A DNA stretch of 64,000 nt from DATFTE01 sp963840665 (GTDB lineage: Bacteria > Acidobacteriota > Terriglobia > Terriglobales > Acidobacteriaceae), in NCBI GenBank assembly GCA_963840665.1, contig CAWIZO010000011.1:124001-188000 (forward strand), in the 5' to 3' direction. Below, one piece after another: positions 18,030-25,915 of this stretch. Below the pieces are notes generated by a model. It did no database searches and had not been told where the DNA came from. It was given only the letters and a program-made list of their open reading frames with translations. Each line of letters begins with the position of its first letter. Positions within the stretch are counted from its first letter, which is position 1. The position numbers were made by a program, and so were the translations under genes.

Positions 18030-19226
18030 TTAACGCTGAAAGATGCTGGTCCCAGGATGATAGTTTCGCCAATCGAACCAATAATCTTTGAGCACGGGCA
18101 ATGGTTGCAGGCACTCTCCGTTGGCCGGGCCCGACACCGCGCAGCCTTTGAAATTCCATTCGCTGCCCGTCAGCGAATCGACCAGCATCCAGGCGCTGTC
18201 GCTCTTGCGGAACAGTTCCAGATCGCTTCCCCGCAATTGGCTAACAAAAGCGCGCACCGACTTTCCATCCGGCCCGGCGACCAGCACGACCGGCTCTCCT
18301 CCCAGATGATCCTGAATGGGAGCATTCTCCAGAACATTTTTCAGAGGATACGCGCGGCTGGCGCCATTCACTTCGAGGCCCATCACCACGTCACGGGACG
18401 CAAGCCCACTACCCGGAAAGTCGATCACCGTGGGTAGCTTCCCGACTTCCGGCTCCCAGTTGCTCTCATATTCCTTGGCATCTTGCGTGACAGGAGCGAG
18501 CACCTGCCCATTCGGCGATTCCATCTTCCACAAAGCAAATGTCAGCTCGTCGTAGGGCGCGAGTTCGAGTGTTTGCCCGCGCAGCGATCCCGCGATGGCT
18601 TTGCCGCTGACCTGCTGCCACCAGCTTCCGGTTTCCCGATCGGTCATCAGGAAATTCTGGTTGTTGATGCCCGCCAGGCGAAAATGCAGAACCTGTCCCG
18701 CTACCGTGCTTTTCCACACCAGACCGGTGTGACAGAGCGTTCAATACGTGACCACGATGGGAATACCCTGCACCACGTCGTTCACCACGTGGTGATACGC
18801 CATGGCGCGAATGGGATAAGCGCGCGCGTCGTCGCCAAAGCGCACGGCCATCACCATCTCTCCTGAATCGAGCTGGCTTTGTTGCGCGGGCTCGAACCCC
18901 GGAGCTGCTACGGGATGAAACATCCATTCAAAATAATCCACCCGCGCCATCACTGCCGCCGCTGTCGCCAGGCACAGACCGACCGCCAGCAGCGCCTTTT
19001 TCCAGCTCCCAACCTGACTCCACAACACCCACGCGACAATAAACGCGAGCGCCGCTGCTACCAGCGTCCCCCAAGGCGCGATCTGCCTAACGCTCAACGC
19101 CAACGAGAGAGCGCGCGGCGATTGATATTTGAAGGGTTGAATGATCCACGCCGGAATCAGAAACAGCAGCAGTCCGGCGATCACCAGCAGCAGAAATACG
19201 AAAATTCGTTTGGACGTATGCGTCAA
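18030..19226 (-). CDS. DUF3179 membrane protein with in-frame TGA (candidate selenoprotein)
   Basis: Read through one TGA, this is a 398-residue protein. TTG 19226 has GGAG upstream. Three transmembrane helices lie in residues about 8-105, and a DUF3179 domain follows, probably on the outer face of the membrane. The TGA (18741-18743, residue 162) sits at GIPIVVTY-TGA-TLCHTG. In DUF3179 proteins this is the conserved TYCPLC block, so TGA replaces the first Cys of CxxC while the second Cys is kept. Frame, spacing and domain content are continuous on both sides (the domain carries on with FRLAGINNQNFLM, ASRAYPLKNVLENAP and similar blocks), and a SECIS-like hairpin begins 9 bases after the TGA. 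Without readthrough the parts would be 161 residues, plus a fragment starting near 18719. Alternatives are a sequence error or a pseudogene. Confidence 0.75.
18715..18743 (-). promoter_or_regulatory. SECIS-like hairpin after in-frame TGA
   Basis: On the transcript, 9 bases after UGA comes CACACC-GGUCU-GGUGUG: a perfect 6-bp stem (7 with a U-G pair) and a 5-base loop starting GG, with the loop beginning at base 16 after UGA. Bacterial SECIS elements have a short stem-loop at this distance with a G at the start of the loop; the E. coli fdhF element also contains GGUCU in its loop. A short GCU/AGC lower stem separated by an internal loop may extend it. Confidence 0.65.
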
Positions 19227-19345
19227 CGAATGGCTCCGCGAGAAAGAATCAATTTTATCAATGGATGCGGCCCAGCGGCTAAAGCTCCTCCACCGACTAT
19301 TTTGATGAGTGGAGGAAGAGATTCGAGGATTTTGCAGATTCCGCG

Positions 19346-19505
19346 CTAGGGGAAGGGCACGAGTTCACTCGTGCCGTGAAGCGCCGGAGTCTTACGGCTT
19401 CAGCCGCTGAGGTCAGCTAGCGGGATCAAACGCATAACTCAGGCGCTAAAGCGCGTCCGAAGAAGAGTGCTCATGGCACGAGTGAACTCATGCCCTTCCC
19501 GCTAG
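19346..19505. repeat. REPIN/MITE-like palindromic repeat, copy A
   Basis: A 160-base element whose ends are near-perfect inverted repeats of about 30 bases (CTAGGGGAAGGGCACGAGTT and so on at 19346, and its inverse ending CCCTTCCCGCTAG at 19505). The interior carries ACGGCTTCAGCCGCTGAGGT. Partial copies occur at 41106-41180 (inverse orientation) and 48214-48290. It has no coding capacity. Confidence 0.7.
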
Positions 19506-19809
19506 TTGTAAGTTACTGAAAAATGGCTGGTCGTCGCCAGCTCTCCAATTATCGATTAGTTACGATTTTTAAAAATATCTGTGAGCTATATGACGATGCC
19601 AGCACACTTTGCTGGCCGTGTAGCGCATCCTGATGTTGGCCGAAGGGTTTCCTCTGTTTCGATATGCTCACGCCCATCGTGGGGCTTGTGGGCGGCCGTG
19701 GCGGGCATTTTAGCGTGACGTCGGATAGTCGAATGGAGGCCGATCCGTCGGGCGCCTCCCACCTATAGCTGACAGTTGCGTTTTGCAACAGCAAAGGGAG
19801 CGGCGGTCC
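19506..19809. other. non-coding stretch, no feature recognised
   Basis: About 300 bases between the palindromic repeat and the pilin-operon terminator. An 87-codon frame on the minus strand (19549-19812) has no ribosome site or recognisable domain and overlaps the terminator hairpin surroundings, so I do not call it a gene. Confidence 0.3.
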
Positions 19810-19849
19810 CAAACCAGAACGCCCCGATCCTGACTTGCAGGATCGGGGC
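19810..19849 (-). terminator. terminator of the minor pilin operon
   Basis: A perfect 12-bp stem GCCCCGATCCTG/CAGGATCGGGGC (19821-19849) with a 5-base loop lies 25 bases after the last stop of the pilX region. On the minus strand it is followed by GTTCTGGTTT, moderately T-rich, so termination is likely but the U-tract is weak. Confidence 0.65.
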
Positions 19850-19873
19850 GGGTTCCCCAGGGTGAGGCTGAGT

Positions 19874-21118
19874 TTAGTACGGAGTGAAGTCCTGCCGGTA
19901 CGTGACGTTATTCACGTCCTGGAATTCCGGCGTCGCCGGAGGCAAGTTGTTAGGGTTCAGGAACAGCGTATCGAACGCGTAGTTACGATACGGAGCTGAG
20001 TAGACGACCGTGCAGCATTTGAAAACGCCGGTCGCATACTGCGAATAGAACAAGCTGACCAGGGATCCTTCGTAGTAGAGGTTCTGGCCACTCCAGTTCT
20101 CGATATAACGCAGGAAGTTGTGCATACCACCGTCAGTGCCGTAGTCCGAGGCGGCAGCGAAACTGATGGGCTGCTTGAAGTTGATGTTCTTTCCCGCCGC
20201 AATCGCCAGACGATAGTAGCTCTGGGTCGCATTGCGCGCGGAAGTGACCGGCGCAGTCGCCGTACTCATGCTGATCGAATCAAGGAAGCTGGCGTAGTCG
20301 CCAAAGCTGTTCTGCCAGTTGTTCGAGAGCAGGGTGACTGCGTCGGCAATGACCGACGCTGCCGACGGGCTAGCCGCTGGAAAGGGGAATGTATTGGCGT
20401 TGTAGTTGCCCAGAATGTAGACCGGGTTTTCGGAAGCGACCGTGAATCCTCCCGTGCCGTCAGGGCGCGTGGGCAGGTTGCCTGACGTGCCATCGACCAG
20501 GCGCAACGCGTGACGCGGACCGGAAACCTGGTTCTTACGCGCAATCGTCATGCACGCAACGCGCGGTGCAGCCACAGTGGTCCCGTATGGGTTCGGAGGA
20601 GCGGTGTTGGTGTTCACGCCGAAGGCGTCTCCCACGTGCGCGGCTCCCCAGTCGTCGAGCAATCCATTCTGATCCACATCTTCGGGAGAAGCGGCCGGGC
20701 TCAACCAGTTGTAAACCGGATCGAGCGCGTTATCGGGAGTTCCGAGGGCAATGCCCGAATTGATGGTGTCTTCGAATCCATACTCGCCTGTGTAATCGGG
20801 AACGGGGAGGACATTAGGATCGAGCACCGCTCCGCGGCGATCGGAGAAGTAGAGAGCGTAGCCGTTCAGTGTCTGGTTGTCGACCAATGTGCCGCTTCCG
20901 GCCGGCAGCATGTTGCCGGTAAGCCATTTCCGGAGATTGCCCACATCGATTTCGACCAGGTTCATGATCCCGTTGACGGCGCAGGTGCCGTTCGTCTTGC
21001 CCGTAGTGGTGTCGCGAACTTCGCCTTCGCGAACGTCATACAGGTTGATGGGATACCAGTTGTAGCGCGACACGGTCGCGCTGGTGCTTTCGACACCTGA
21101 GTTGGCAACTGTCTGCAT
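19874..21118 (-). CDS. pilX: PilX-like protein, C-terminal part (after frameshift)
   Basis: This frame, 414 codons from an internal ATG, continues the PilX-like protein encoded just upstream but in another frame. It contains beta-rich segments (NPVYILGNYNANTFPF, YYRLAIAAGKNINF, NLYYEGSLVSLFYS) typical of the large C-terminal domain of acidobacterial PilX-type proteins, and ends NVTYRQDFTPY. It lacks its own signal or ribosome site and is blocked upstream by a stop at 21134-21136, so it is unlikely to be an independent gene. The shift must lie between 21036 and 21133. The VYILGNYN block and the two Cys of FKCCTVV look intact, which suggests a recent lesion or a sequence error. Confidence 0.7.
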   Translation of the reverse strand: MQTVANSGVESTSATVSRYNWYPINLYDVREGEVRDTTTGKTNGTCAVNGIMNLVEIDVGNLRKWLTGNMLPAGSGTLVDNQTLNGYALYFSDRRGAVLDPNVLPVPDYTGEYGFEDTINSGIALGTPDNALDPVYNWLSPAASPEDVDQNGLLDDWGAAHVGDAFGVNTNTAPPNPYGTTVAAPRVACMTIARKNQVSGPRHALRLVDGTSGNLPTRPDGTGGFTVASENPVYILGNYNANTFPFPAASPSAASVIADAVTLLSNNWQNSFGDYASFLDSISMSTATAPVTSARNATQSYYRLAIAAGKNINFKQPISFAAASDYGTDGGMHNFLRYIENWSGQNLYYEGSLVSLFYSQYATGVFKCCTVVYSAPYRNYAFDTLFLNPNNLPPATPEFQDVNNVTYRQDFTPY

Positions 21119-22556
21119 CTCCGTTGCGATCCGCTAGTTGTTGCAGGATCAGGATGGCTTCGGGGTGGACTGCATTCGCGCCCACGGTAGCCGGGGCTGC
21201 GAGGCCGCGCGCGAATCCGTATTTCAGCCATTCACGAGTCACGCCATGCCAGTTTCCGGCTGCGTCTTTATACTCCACGCGCAACCAGCCATCGACGATC
21301 GGCCAGTTGGTGCGGGTTGGATATTTCGGAGGATCGATCTGCTGCGTGTTGGGATCGTAATAGGTCGTCGCCGCGCTGGTGCTGGCGTAGGCGAAGTGCG
21401 TGTTGCCTAGAGCTCCGCCAGTGGCGGTGTAGATGGGCACGCCGGCGGTTCCGTAGTTAGCTCCCGCTTCTTCATTCAACTGAATGTTATCGGGATCGCC
21501 GATCAAGCTGGGACGTTCCGGAGCGAGCTGCGCCTGCGTGTCAGCCAGCAGAACGCGGATCTGCGCTTTGTTGTACAGACGCGACACCGAGATGCTCGAG
21601 CCCAGGACTTCGGTAGCCGGCGGTTTGCGGATGATCTGGACCGGCGAAACGCCTGCGCCTACGAACGGCAGAGTCAGCGGCTTTGCGCCGGTGGCTCCGT
21701 TTAGGATCCAGCCCGCGTAGGTGTTGGTGGAGAGGTTCGACCAGTTGGTGTTCTGGGTTCCGGTTGGCGGAGGACCTCCGCTATAGCTGCCCTCGGTCAG
21801 GGCCAGATTGCGGCAATGGGCGGCAGGCTGGCTGACATCGCAGCCCGCGGTGGCGTTGGGAACGTAAACGTTGCCTCCATGGCTGGTCGCGTTCGCGTTG
21901 GCTCCGTTCGCCAGGGTGTCGCGGATGACTTCGCCCGCCGCCGTCACCTTCGAGTGGAAGATGAGGCTGGCGCCGTCAGCGGCATACAAATTGTGGTTAG
22001 TGGCGGCGCGGCCGGCAAAGTCAAAATTAGGACCCGCGAAGTAGCTCAAATCGCTGTCAGAAAATACGCCGAACTGGAACACGGGGATTTCCGCGACTTC
22101 CACCGTGCGCACCATACGTACTTCTGAGCCGCTAGGGCGCTGCGCGGTCACGCTCAGCGTCATAGGAATGATTTCAGCCACCAATCCCTGATTCGGCCCT
22201 GAGGAAATGGTCTGGGTGTTGGCTGCGGCAATACCGCCCACCGTTGGCACGTTGATGTTGTATTCGGGGTAGGTGACGCCGGGAACCGACGGGGGGAAGC
22301 CCATCAGCGCCTGAATGCTAAGCACACTGGGCGCCTGGTTCAGCGTATACAGGTTGCCGATGTCGGAGGTCATCTTCTCCATGCCGGCCTCGGCGCCGTA
22401 GTAGGACAGTTCGCTTTCCCGGTCATTGCCGCCAACGCTGACTTCGGTGTTGGTCATATACATCAAGCCGACCGCGAGACCCGACATCAGCAACAGCAGG
22501 AGCAGGGAGGCGATTAACGTAAATCCTTGCGCACGACGTAACTGTGATACACCCAT
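21036..22556 (-). CDS. pilX: PilX-like type IV pilus assembly protein, N-terminal part
   Basis: ATG 22556 follows GAGGAG by 6 bases. The N-terminus is a prepilin signal (VSQLRRAQGFTLIASLLLLL, cleavage after Gly 11), then the PilX-type block MYMTNTEVSVGGNDRESELS and a YYGAEAGMEKM helix. Minor pilins of this kind sit at the pilus tip or prime assembly. The frame ends after a frameshift (QQLADRNGDADSCQLRCRKH is already out-of-frame sequence), so 506 codons are read and about 410 more continue in another frame. It follows pilW within the operon. Confidence 0.8.
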   Translation of the reverse strand: MGVSQLRRAQGFTLIASLLLLLLMSGLAVGLMYMTNTEVSVGGNDRESELSYYGAEAGMEKMTSDIGNLYTLNQAPSVLSIQALMGFPPSVPGVTYPEYNINVPTVGGIAAANTQTISSGPNQGLVAEIIPMTLSVTAQRPSGSEVRMVRTVEVAEIPVFQFGVFSDSDLSYFAGPNFDFAGRAATNHNLYAADGASLIFHSKVTAAGEVIRDTLANGANANATSHGGNVYVPNATAGCDVSQPAAHCRNLALTEGSYSGGPPPTGTQNTNWSNLSTNTYAGWILNGATGAKPLTLPFVGAGVSPVQIIRKPPATEVLGSSISVSRLYNKAQIRVLLADTQAQLAPERPSLIGDPDNIQLNEEAGANYGTAGVPIYTATGGALGNTHFAYASTSAATTYYDPNTQQIDPPKYPTRTNWPIVDGWLRVEYKDAAGNWHGVTREWLKYGFARGLAAPATVGANAVHPEAILILQQLADRNGDADSCQLRCRKHQRDRVALQLVSHQPV

Positions 22557-22594
22557 AGCGTTCTCCTCAACTCTTCGAAACCCTAACCAACTGC

Positions 22595-23716
22595 TCATTG
22601 ATATCGATCCTTAAAGCTCATATCGCGGGCGCTGACTGCCGTTGCCAGATCCAGACTCTGGAAACCGATGCCTCCGCGCAGCGGGCTGCGCGTCGAGACC
22701 ACCAGGTTCACCTTGCGGATCTGGTTCGGCGAATCACCGATCGACAGGCCGGCGTCTTTTAGATTGGCGGTAGCCACGCCAGACACGTCGTTGAAAATGT
22801 CGTACGAAAGCTGCAACCCGGAGATGTTTTCCGCAACCGGATTCGGCGGTTGCCCATTGATTTGCCGCATCAACCGAGGCGGCCCGTCATCGGCGGTGTA
22901 GCGAACGCCGTCGGGTCCGGGAGGAATGTCGATGTAGTACGTGATCAAAAGCACGCGGTTGGCTACGGTGCCCGATCCCGTGGTGATCGCCTTGATGTTC
23001 CCGTTCGCCGCCGTTGACTGGTTGATGTTCAGAGTGTCGAGATTTCCGAATGTAACGGCCACGTTCGGGCCTGACGGGGCCACGTTGGTGACCTCGCCGA
23101 TCGCCGAACCCACGTTATTGGTCAGCAAAACCAGGTCGCCCACTTTCAATCCCTGCGCCGGATCGTTGACCGCGGTCGGCGGCCAAGGCACTGGCAGGGG
23201 GGTGGGCAACGGGCTGGGCAAGGCAAACGTCGCAATGGTGCCGGCCGTGTTTAATGTGACTGCCCACTGATTGAGAGGAAACGTTGAATCGGTGTACGCA
23301 ACCGTCACTACATCGGTTGCCGGACCCAAAGAGCCGGTGGTGGTCTTTACCGAGAGGCCCACGCCCGGGTTGGGGATAGCGCCGAAGAAGCTGTTAGTCA
23401 AAGGAAACTGGTTGTTGGTGACGTAGCACTTGGTGGTGTCGCATGCGAACTTCGATGCGGTTGAGCCCGCACCATCCGGCAGTTGCACGCCTCCGGAAGG
23501 AATGCCCGATCCCGCCAGACTGATGTCTTTGGCCATCATGTCGAGCGCGCTGCGGCCGTTCTGCTGCATTTCCGCACGCTGGGTCACCATGAAGCTGAGC
23601 GTCACCGCCCGGCTGAACAGGCTGACCGCCGAGCCCAGCACGACCAGGCCAATCGCCATGGCGACCAGCATTTCCATCAGCGTAAAGCCGCGAGTTTTGT
23701 TCTTCCTGTCTCTCAT
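22595..23716 (-). CDS. pilW: type IV pilus assembly protein PilW
   Basis: A 373-residue pseudopilin. The class III signal RGFTLMEMLVAMAIGLVVLG has cleavage after Gly 10 and the Glu at +5 needed for packing. The rest contains the PilW-type pattern TLSFMVTQRAEMQQNGRSAL, with a NGRSALDMMAKDISLAGSGI helix, and ends with a loop-rich region. It is third in the fimT-pilV-pilW-pilX operon, and its stop lies 38 bases before the pilX start. Confidence 0.9.
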   Translation of the reverse strand: MRDRKNKTRGFTLMEMLVAMAIGLVVLGSAVSLFSRAVTLSFMVTQRAEMQQNGRSALDMMAKDISLAGSGIPSGGVQLPDGAGSTASKFACDTTKCYVTNNQFPLTNSFFGAIPNPGVGLSVKTTTGSLGPATDVVTVAYTDSTFPLNQWAVTLNTAGTIATFALPSPLPTPLPVPWPPTAVNDPAQGLKVGDLVLLTNNVGSAIGEVTNVAPSGPNVAVTFGNLDTLNINQSTAANGNIKAITTGSGTVANRVLLITYYIDIPPGPDGVRYTADDGPPRLMRQINGQPPNPVAENISGLQLSYDIFNDVSGVATANLKDAGLSIGDSPNQIRKVNLVVSTRSPLRGGIGFQSLDLATAVSARDMSFKDRYQ

Positions 23717-23733
23717 GTGACGAAGCCTTTTCT

Positions 23734-24393
23734 CTAGCGGAACGACGAGACGTATGCCCCCACCGAATACTGTTTCCGCTGGGCGCTGAATTGCGTCGAG
23801 GTATAAGTGACGGTGACGGTGATCTGCCGCAGCGTGTCGTCGATCGCGCCGCCGGGGAGGAACACATTGGAAATCAGAATCTGGCGCTGGTAGTTATTCA
23901 GCGGCAGGTAAACGTCGTCGGCGGTTCCGAGCACGCCGTCCTTGCCTGAAAGCTGCAAGCAGGTCGAAGGACCGGGGCAGAGCGGATTCGAAACCAGGTC
24001 ATCGGCGGTGCCGTCCAGACCATCAGGGCCTGGATCTTTGATCACCTGTGGGCCGTCGAGGAAGATGCCGCCATTGGAGACGTTCTGAATCTGCAGGAAG
24101 GTGATCTGCTGCGTGTTGCGCGCGGTAAAGATGCTCTCCAGCGTCGATTGCGCGATCTGCTTCGCCGTCAGATCTTCCTGCGCGTTGTTGGTAGCGGCCA
24201 GCGCCACCGTGAACATGGCCAGCATGCTCACCAGTCCGATGGTGAGGATGACAACGGAGATAAGAACCTCCATCATGGTGAAGCCGCTTTCAGCCGTCAG
24301 TCGTCGGTCGTCAGTCGTCAGCGAAGCGCTGGACGCACGGCCGCGATGGAATTTTCTGACGACTGAAGACTGACGACTGAAGACTGTACTCAT
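23734..24393 (-). CDS. pilV: type IV pilus modification protein PilV
   Basis: A 219-residue pseudopilin whose prepilin block is SGFTMMEVLISVVILTIGLV, so processing would follow Gly 37. The leader of 37 residues is far longer than the usual 6-26 and is encoded by a tandem repeat (CAGTCTTCAGTCGTC-like units at 24295-24390). The region after the signal is normal for PilV (LAATNNAQEDLTAKQIAQST). Its start overlaps the fimT stop by 4 bases (ATGA), implying translational coupling. Confidence 0.85.
   Translation of the reverse strand: MSTVFSRQSSVVRKFHRGRASSASLTTDDRRLTAESGFTMMEVLISVVILTIGLVSMLAMFTVALAATNNAQEDLTAKQIAQSTLESIFTARNTQQITFLQIQNVSNGGIFLDGPQVIKDPGPDGLDGTADDLVSNPLCPGPSTCLQLSGKDGVLGTADDVYLPLNNYQRQILISNVFLPGGAIDDTLRQITVTVTYTSTQFSAQRKQYSVGAYVSSFR
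24295..24393. repeat. GTCAGTCGTC/GACTGAAGACT tandem repeat inside pilV leader
   Basis: Two clusters of short units form inverted arms around a 40-base centre: CGTCAGTCGTCGGTCGTCAG on the left and GACGACTGAAGACTGACGAC on the right. The repeat is read in the coding sequence of the PilV leader peptide. It resembles the tandem repeats that elsewhere in the window lie just outside genes. Confidence 0.6.
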
Positions 24394-25073
24394 AGCTGAC
24401 TCCAGGTGCCGTTCCCCACTCCGGTCGGCGGATACAATCGCCAGCCGCGCACGCGCCCCGCGGCTCCGTAGAGGGTGACAGCGCGCGAACTGTAAATGTC
24501 GTTGTCGCGGGCCACGTAGACGATTCCGTTGTTGATATTGTTGTTGATGTCGCGAGCCGATCCGTCAGGGAAGAAATAAATCTGGTTCAACGTGCCGCCG
24601 TTTACCCCGATGTCGAACTGAATGGCGGTGCCGCCGGTCCCCATATTGTCAGGCACTGTTGCATTCGTGTTGGGGATGCCAGGAATCACCTGAAAGTGCA
24701 CATCGGTTGGAAGCACGATCGGAACCTGGTTGTAGACTGCGCCCACAGCGCCGGCATTCAACTGGTTGATCTGCATTCCGCTCCGGCCGACCGGCAGCCC
24801 CGCGGGGTTGAAGGTCAACAAGTAGGTCTTGCGATTCTCGATCGCCAACTCGCGCGCCATGCGCATCTCTTCGAGCACCTGGTTATAGCTGCCGTTGATG
24901 CGCGCATCCTTGATCGCCGGGGCCAGGTTGCTGAAGGTGATGACCGAAACCACCAGAAACACGCTCACCGCCACCAGCATTTCGAGCAGCGTGAAGCCGT
25001 CCATCCGCTGGGCGGATTCCCCGCGGTCCGGGGTGGGGACGGGCCTTCCATTCATCGTTCGTAACGGAGTCAT
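24390..25073 (-). CDS. GspH/FimT family pseudopilin
   Basis: A 227-residue protein, first gene of the minor pilin operon, with GGAGG 5 bases before ATG 25073. The prepilin signal is DGFTLLEMLVAVSVFLVVSV, with processing after Gly 26. The leader (26 residues, Pro- and Arg-rich) is longer than average. The remainder has the GspH/FimT helix (NQVLEEMRMARELAIENRK) and beta-sheet blocks such as IQFDIGVNGG and FFPDGSARD. It caps or primes the type IV pilus with PilV, PilW and PilX. Promoter elements are not obvious in the 258-base gap upstream. Confidence 0.85.
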   Translation of the reverse strand: MTPLRTMNGRPVPTPDRGESAQRMDGFTLLEMLVAVSVFLVVSVITFSNLAPAIKDARINGSYNQVLEEMRMARELAIENRKTYLLTFNPAGLPVGRSGMQINQLNAGAVGAVYNQVPIVLPTDVHFQVIPGIPNTNATVPDNMGTGGTAIQFDIGVNGGTLNQIYFFPDGSARDINNNINNGIVYVARDNDIYSSRAVTLYGAAGRVRGWRLYPPTGVGNGTWSQL

Positions 25074-25331
25074 TAAACCTCCACACCGTCACCCTTTTTC
25101 TGGGGGACGAGAGTGACGCGTTTTGCCGCAGAACAGAGGGAGGAAAAGGGCCTCGCCACATCAGAAAGCAGGCGAGAGGGCTGCACTAAACATCATCGTA
25201 AGGAGGGGGTCGGGAAGCGTCAAAGTACTAAAGTCGCGGTGTCGGGCATTGTTCCTACGTAACGTAATTTGCGCAGGTAACTGTGGTCACTTTGGCGTTG
25301 CAAAGTGCTGGGAAGCGAGCGGGTAGAGTTT

Positions 25332-25751
25332 TTAGGCCCCGCGCGCCCGGGCCATTCCCTTGCCAGACTTCGCGGCGGGACGCCGGGTGGGCGGCACGTA
25401 AGAACAAGAACGCGGATCAAAGTGCTCGGCCAGGCAGGTGGAGCACATGTGAAGCTGGTGCACCCGACAATGGATCACGGGAACATCGCTGCCGCACAGC
25501 TCACAACCGCCTCGAGTGCGGGGAGAGGGCGCATCTTCGGCCCCGCTGGGATTCCCCTGCAGTTGCAGCATCTGCGCCTTGAAGTAAAGGCCGCCAGCCA
25601 TGAAGAGTGCGCCCATGCCGAAAATGGAGGCGCTCAGGCCCAGCAAGCTCGCGTCACGATGCTCTCCCAAAGCAGCCGGCAAGCAACACAAAGCGACGAA
25701 CATTATGATCACGCCGGTCGCGATCATCCAGTTGCCCACCCTTGCTGTCAT
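25332..25751 (-). CDS. two-TM membrane protein with B-box-type zinc finger
   Basis: A 139-residue protein with a ribosome site AAGAAGG 7 bases before ATG 25751. Two transmembrane helices (WMIATGVIIMFVALCCLPAA and the segment around FGMGALFMAGGLYFKAQM) are followed by a C-terminal zinc-binding domain with CELCG, then HCRVHQLHMCSTC and a final His and Cys. The Cys/His spacing matches B-box zinc fingers, which bind proteins. A membrane-anchored B-box in a bacterium is uncommon but known in Acidobacteriota. The function is unknown; the pilus operon lies downstream on the same strand's far side. Confidence 0.6.
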   Translation of the reverse strand: MTARVGNWMIATGVIIMFVALCCLPAALGEHRDASLLGLSASIFGMGALFMAGGLYFKAQMLQLQGNPSGAEDAPSPRTRGGCELCGSDVPVIHCRVHQLHMCSTCLAEHFDPRSCSYVPPTRRPAAKSGKGMARARGA

Positions 25752-25915
25752 TCGAAACCCTTCTTGGTCAGAGACCTGTACAGACAGACCTGAAGATATT
25801 CCCGAGTTGCGGCAAACTCCAGATGACGAAAGTCACTGGAGAGAAAAATGCGGCTGATAGAGGTCACATTCGTAACTTGTTGCGGCGGGCACGCTCCCCC
25901 TAACATGCCTTCACT

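Noticed and set aside
18741..18743. The TGA read as the true end of a short membrane protein
   Set aside because: The following sequence continues the DUF3179 domain in the same frame, the codon sits at a conserved Cys column and a SECIS-like hairpin follows; a plain stop is the less economical reading, though not excluded.
19549..19812. An 87-codon minus-strand frame before the pilin terminator
   Set aside because: No ribosome site or domain, and it lies downstream of a strong terminator-like hairpin.
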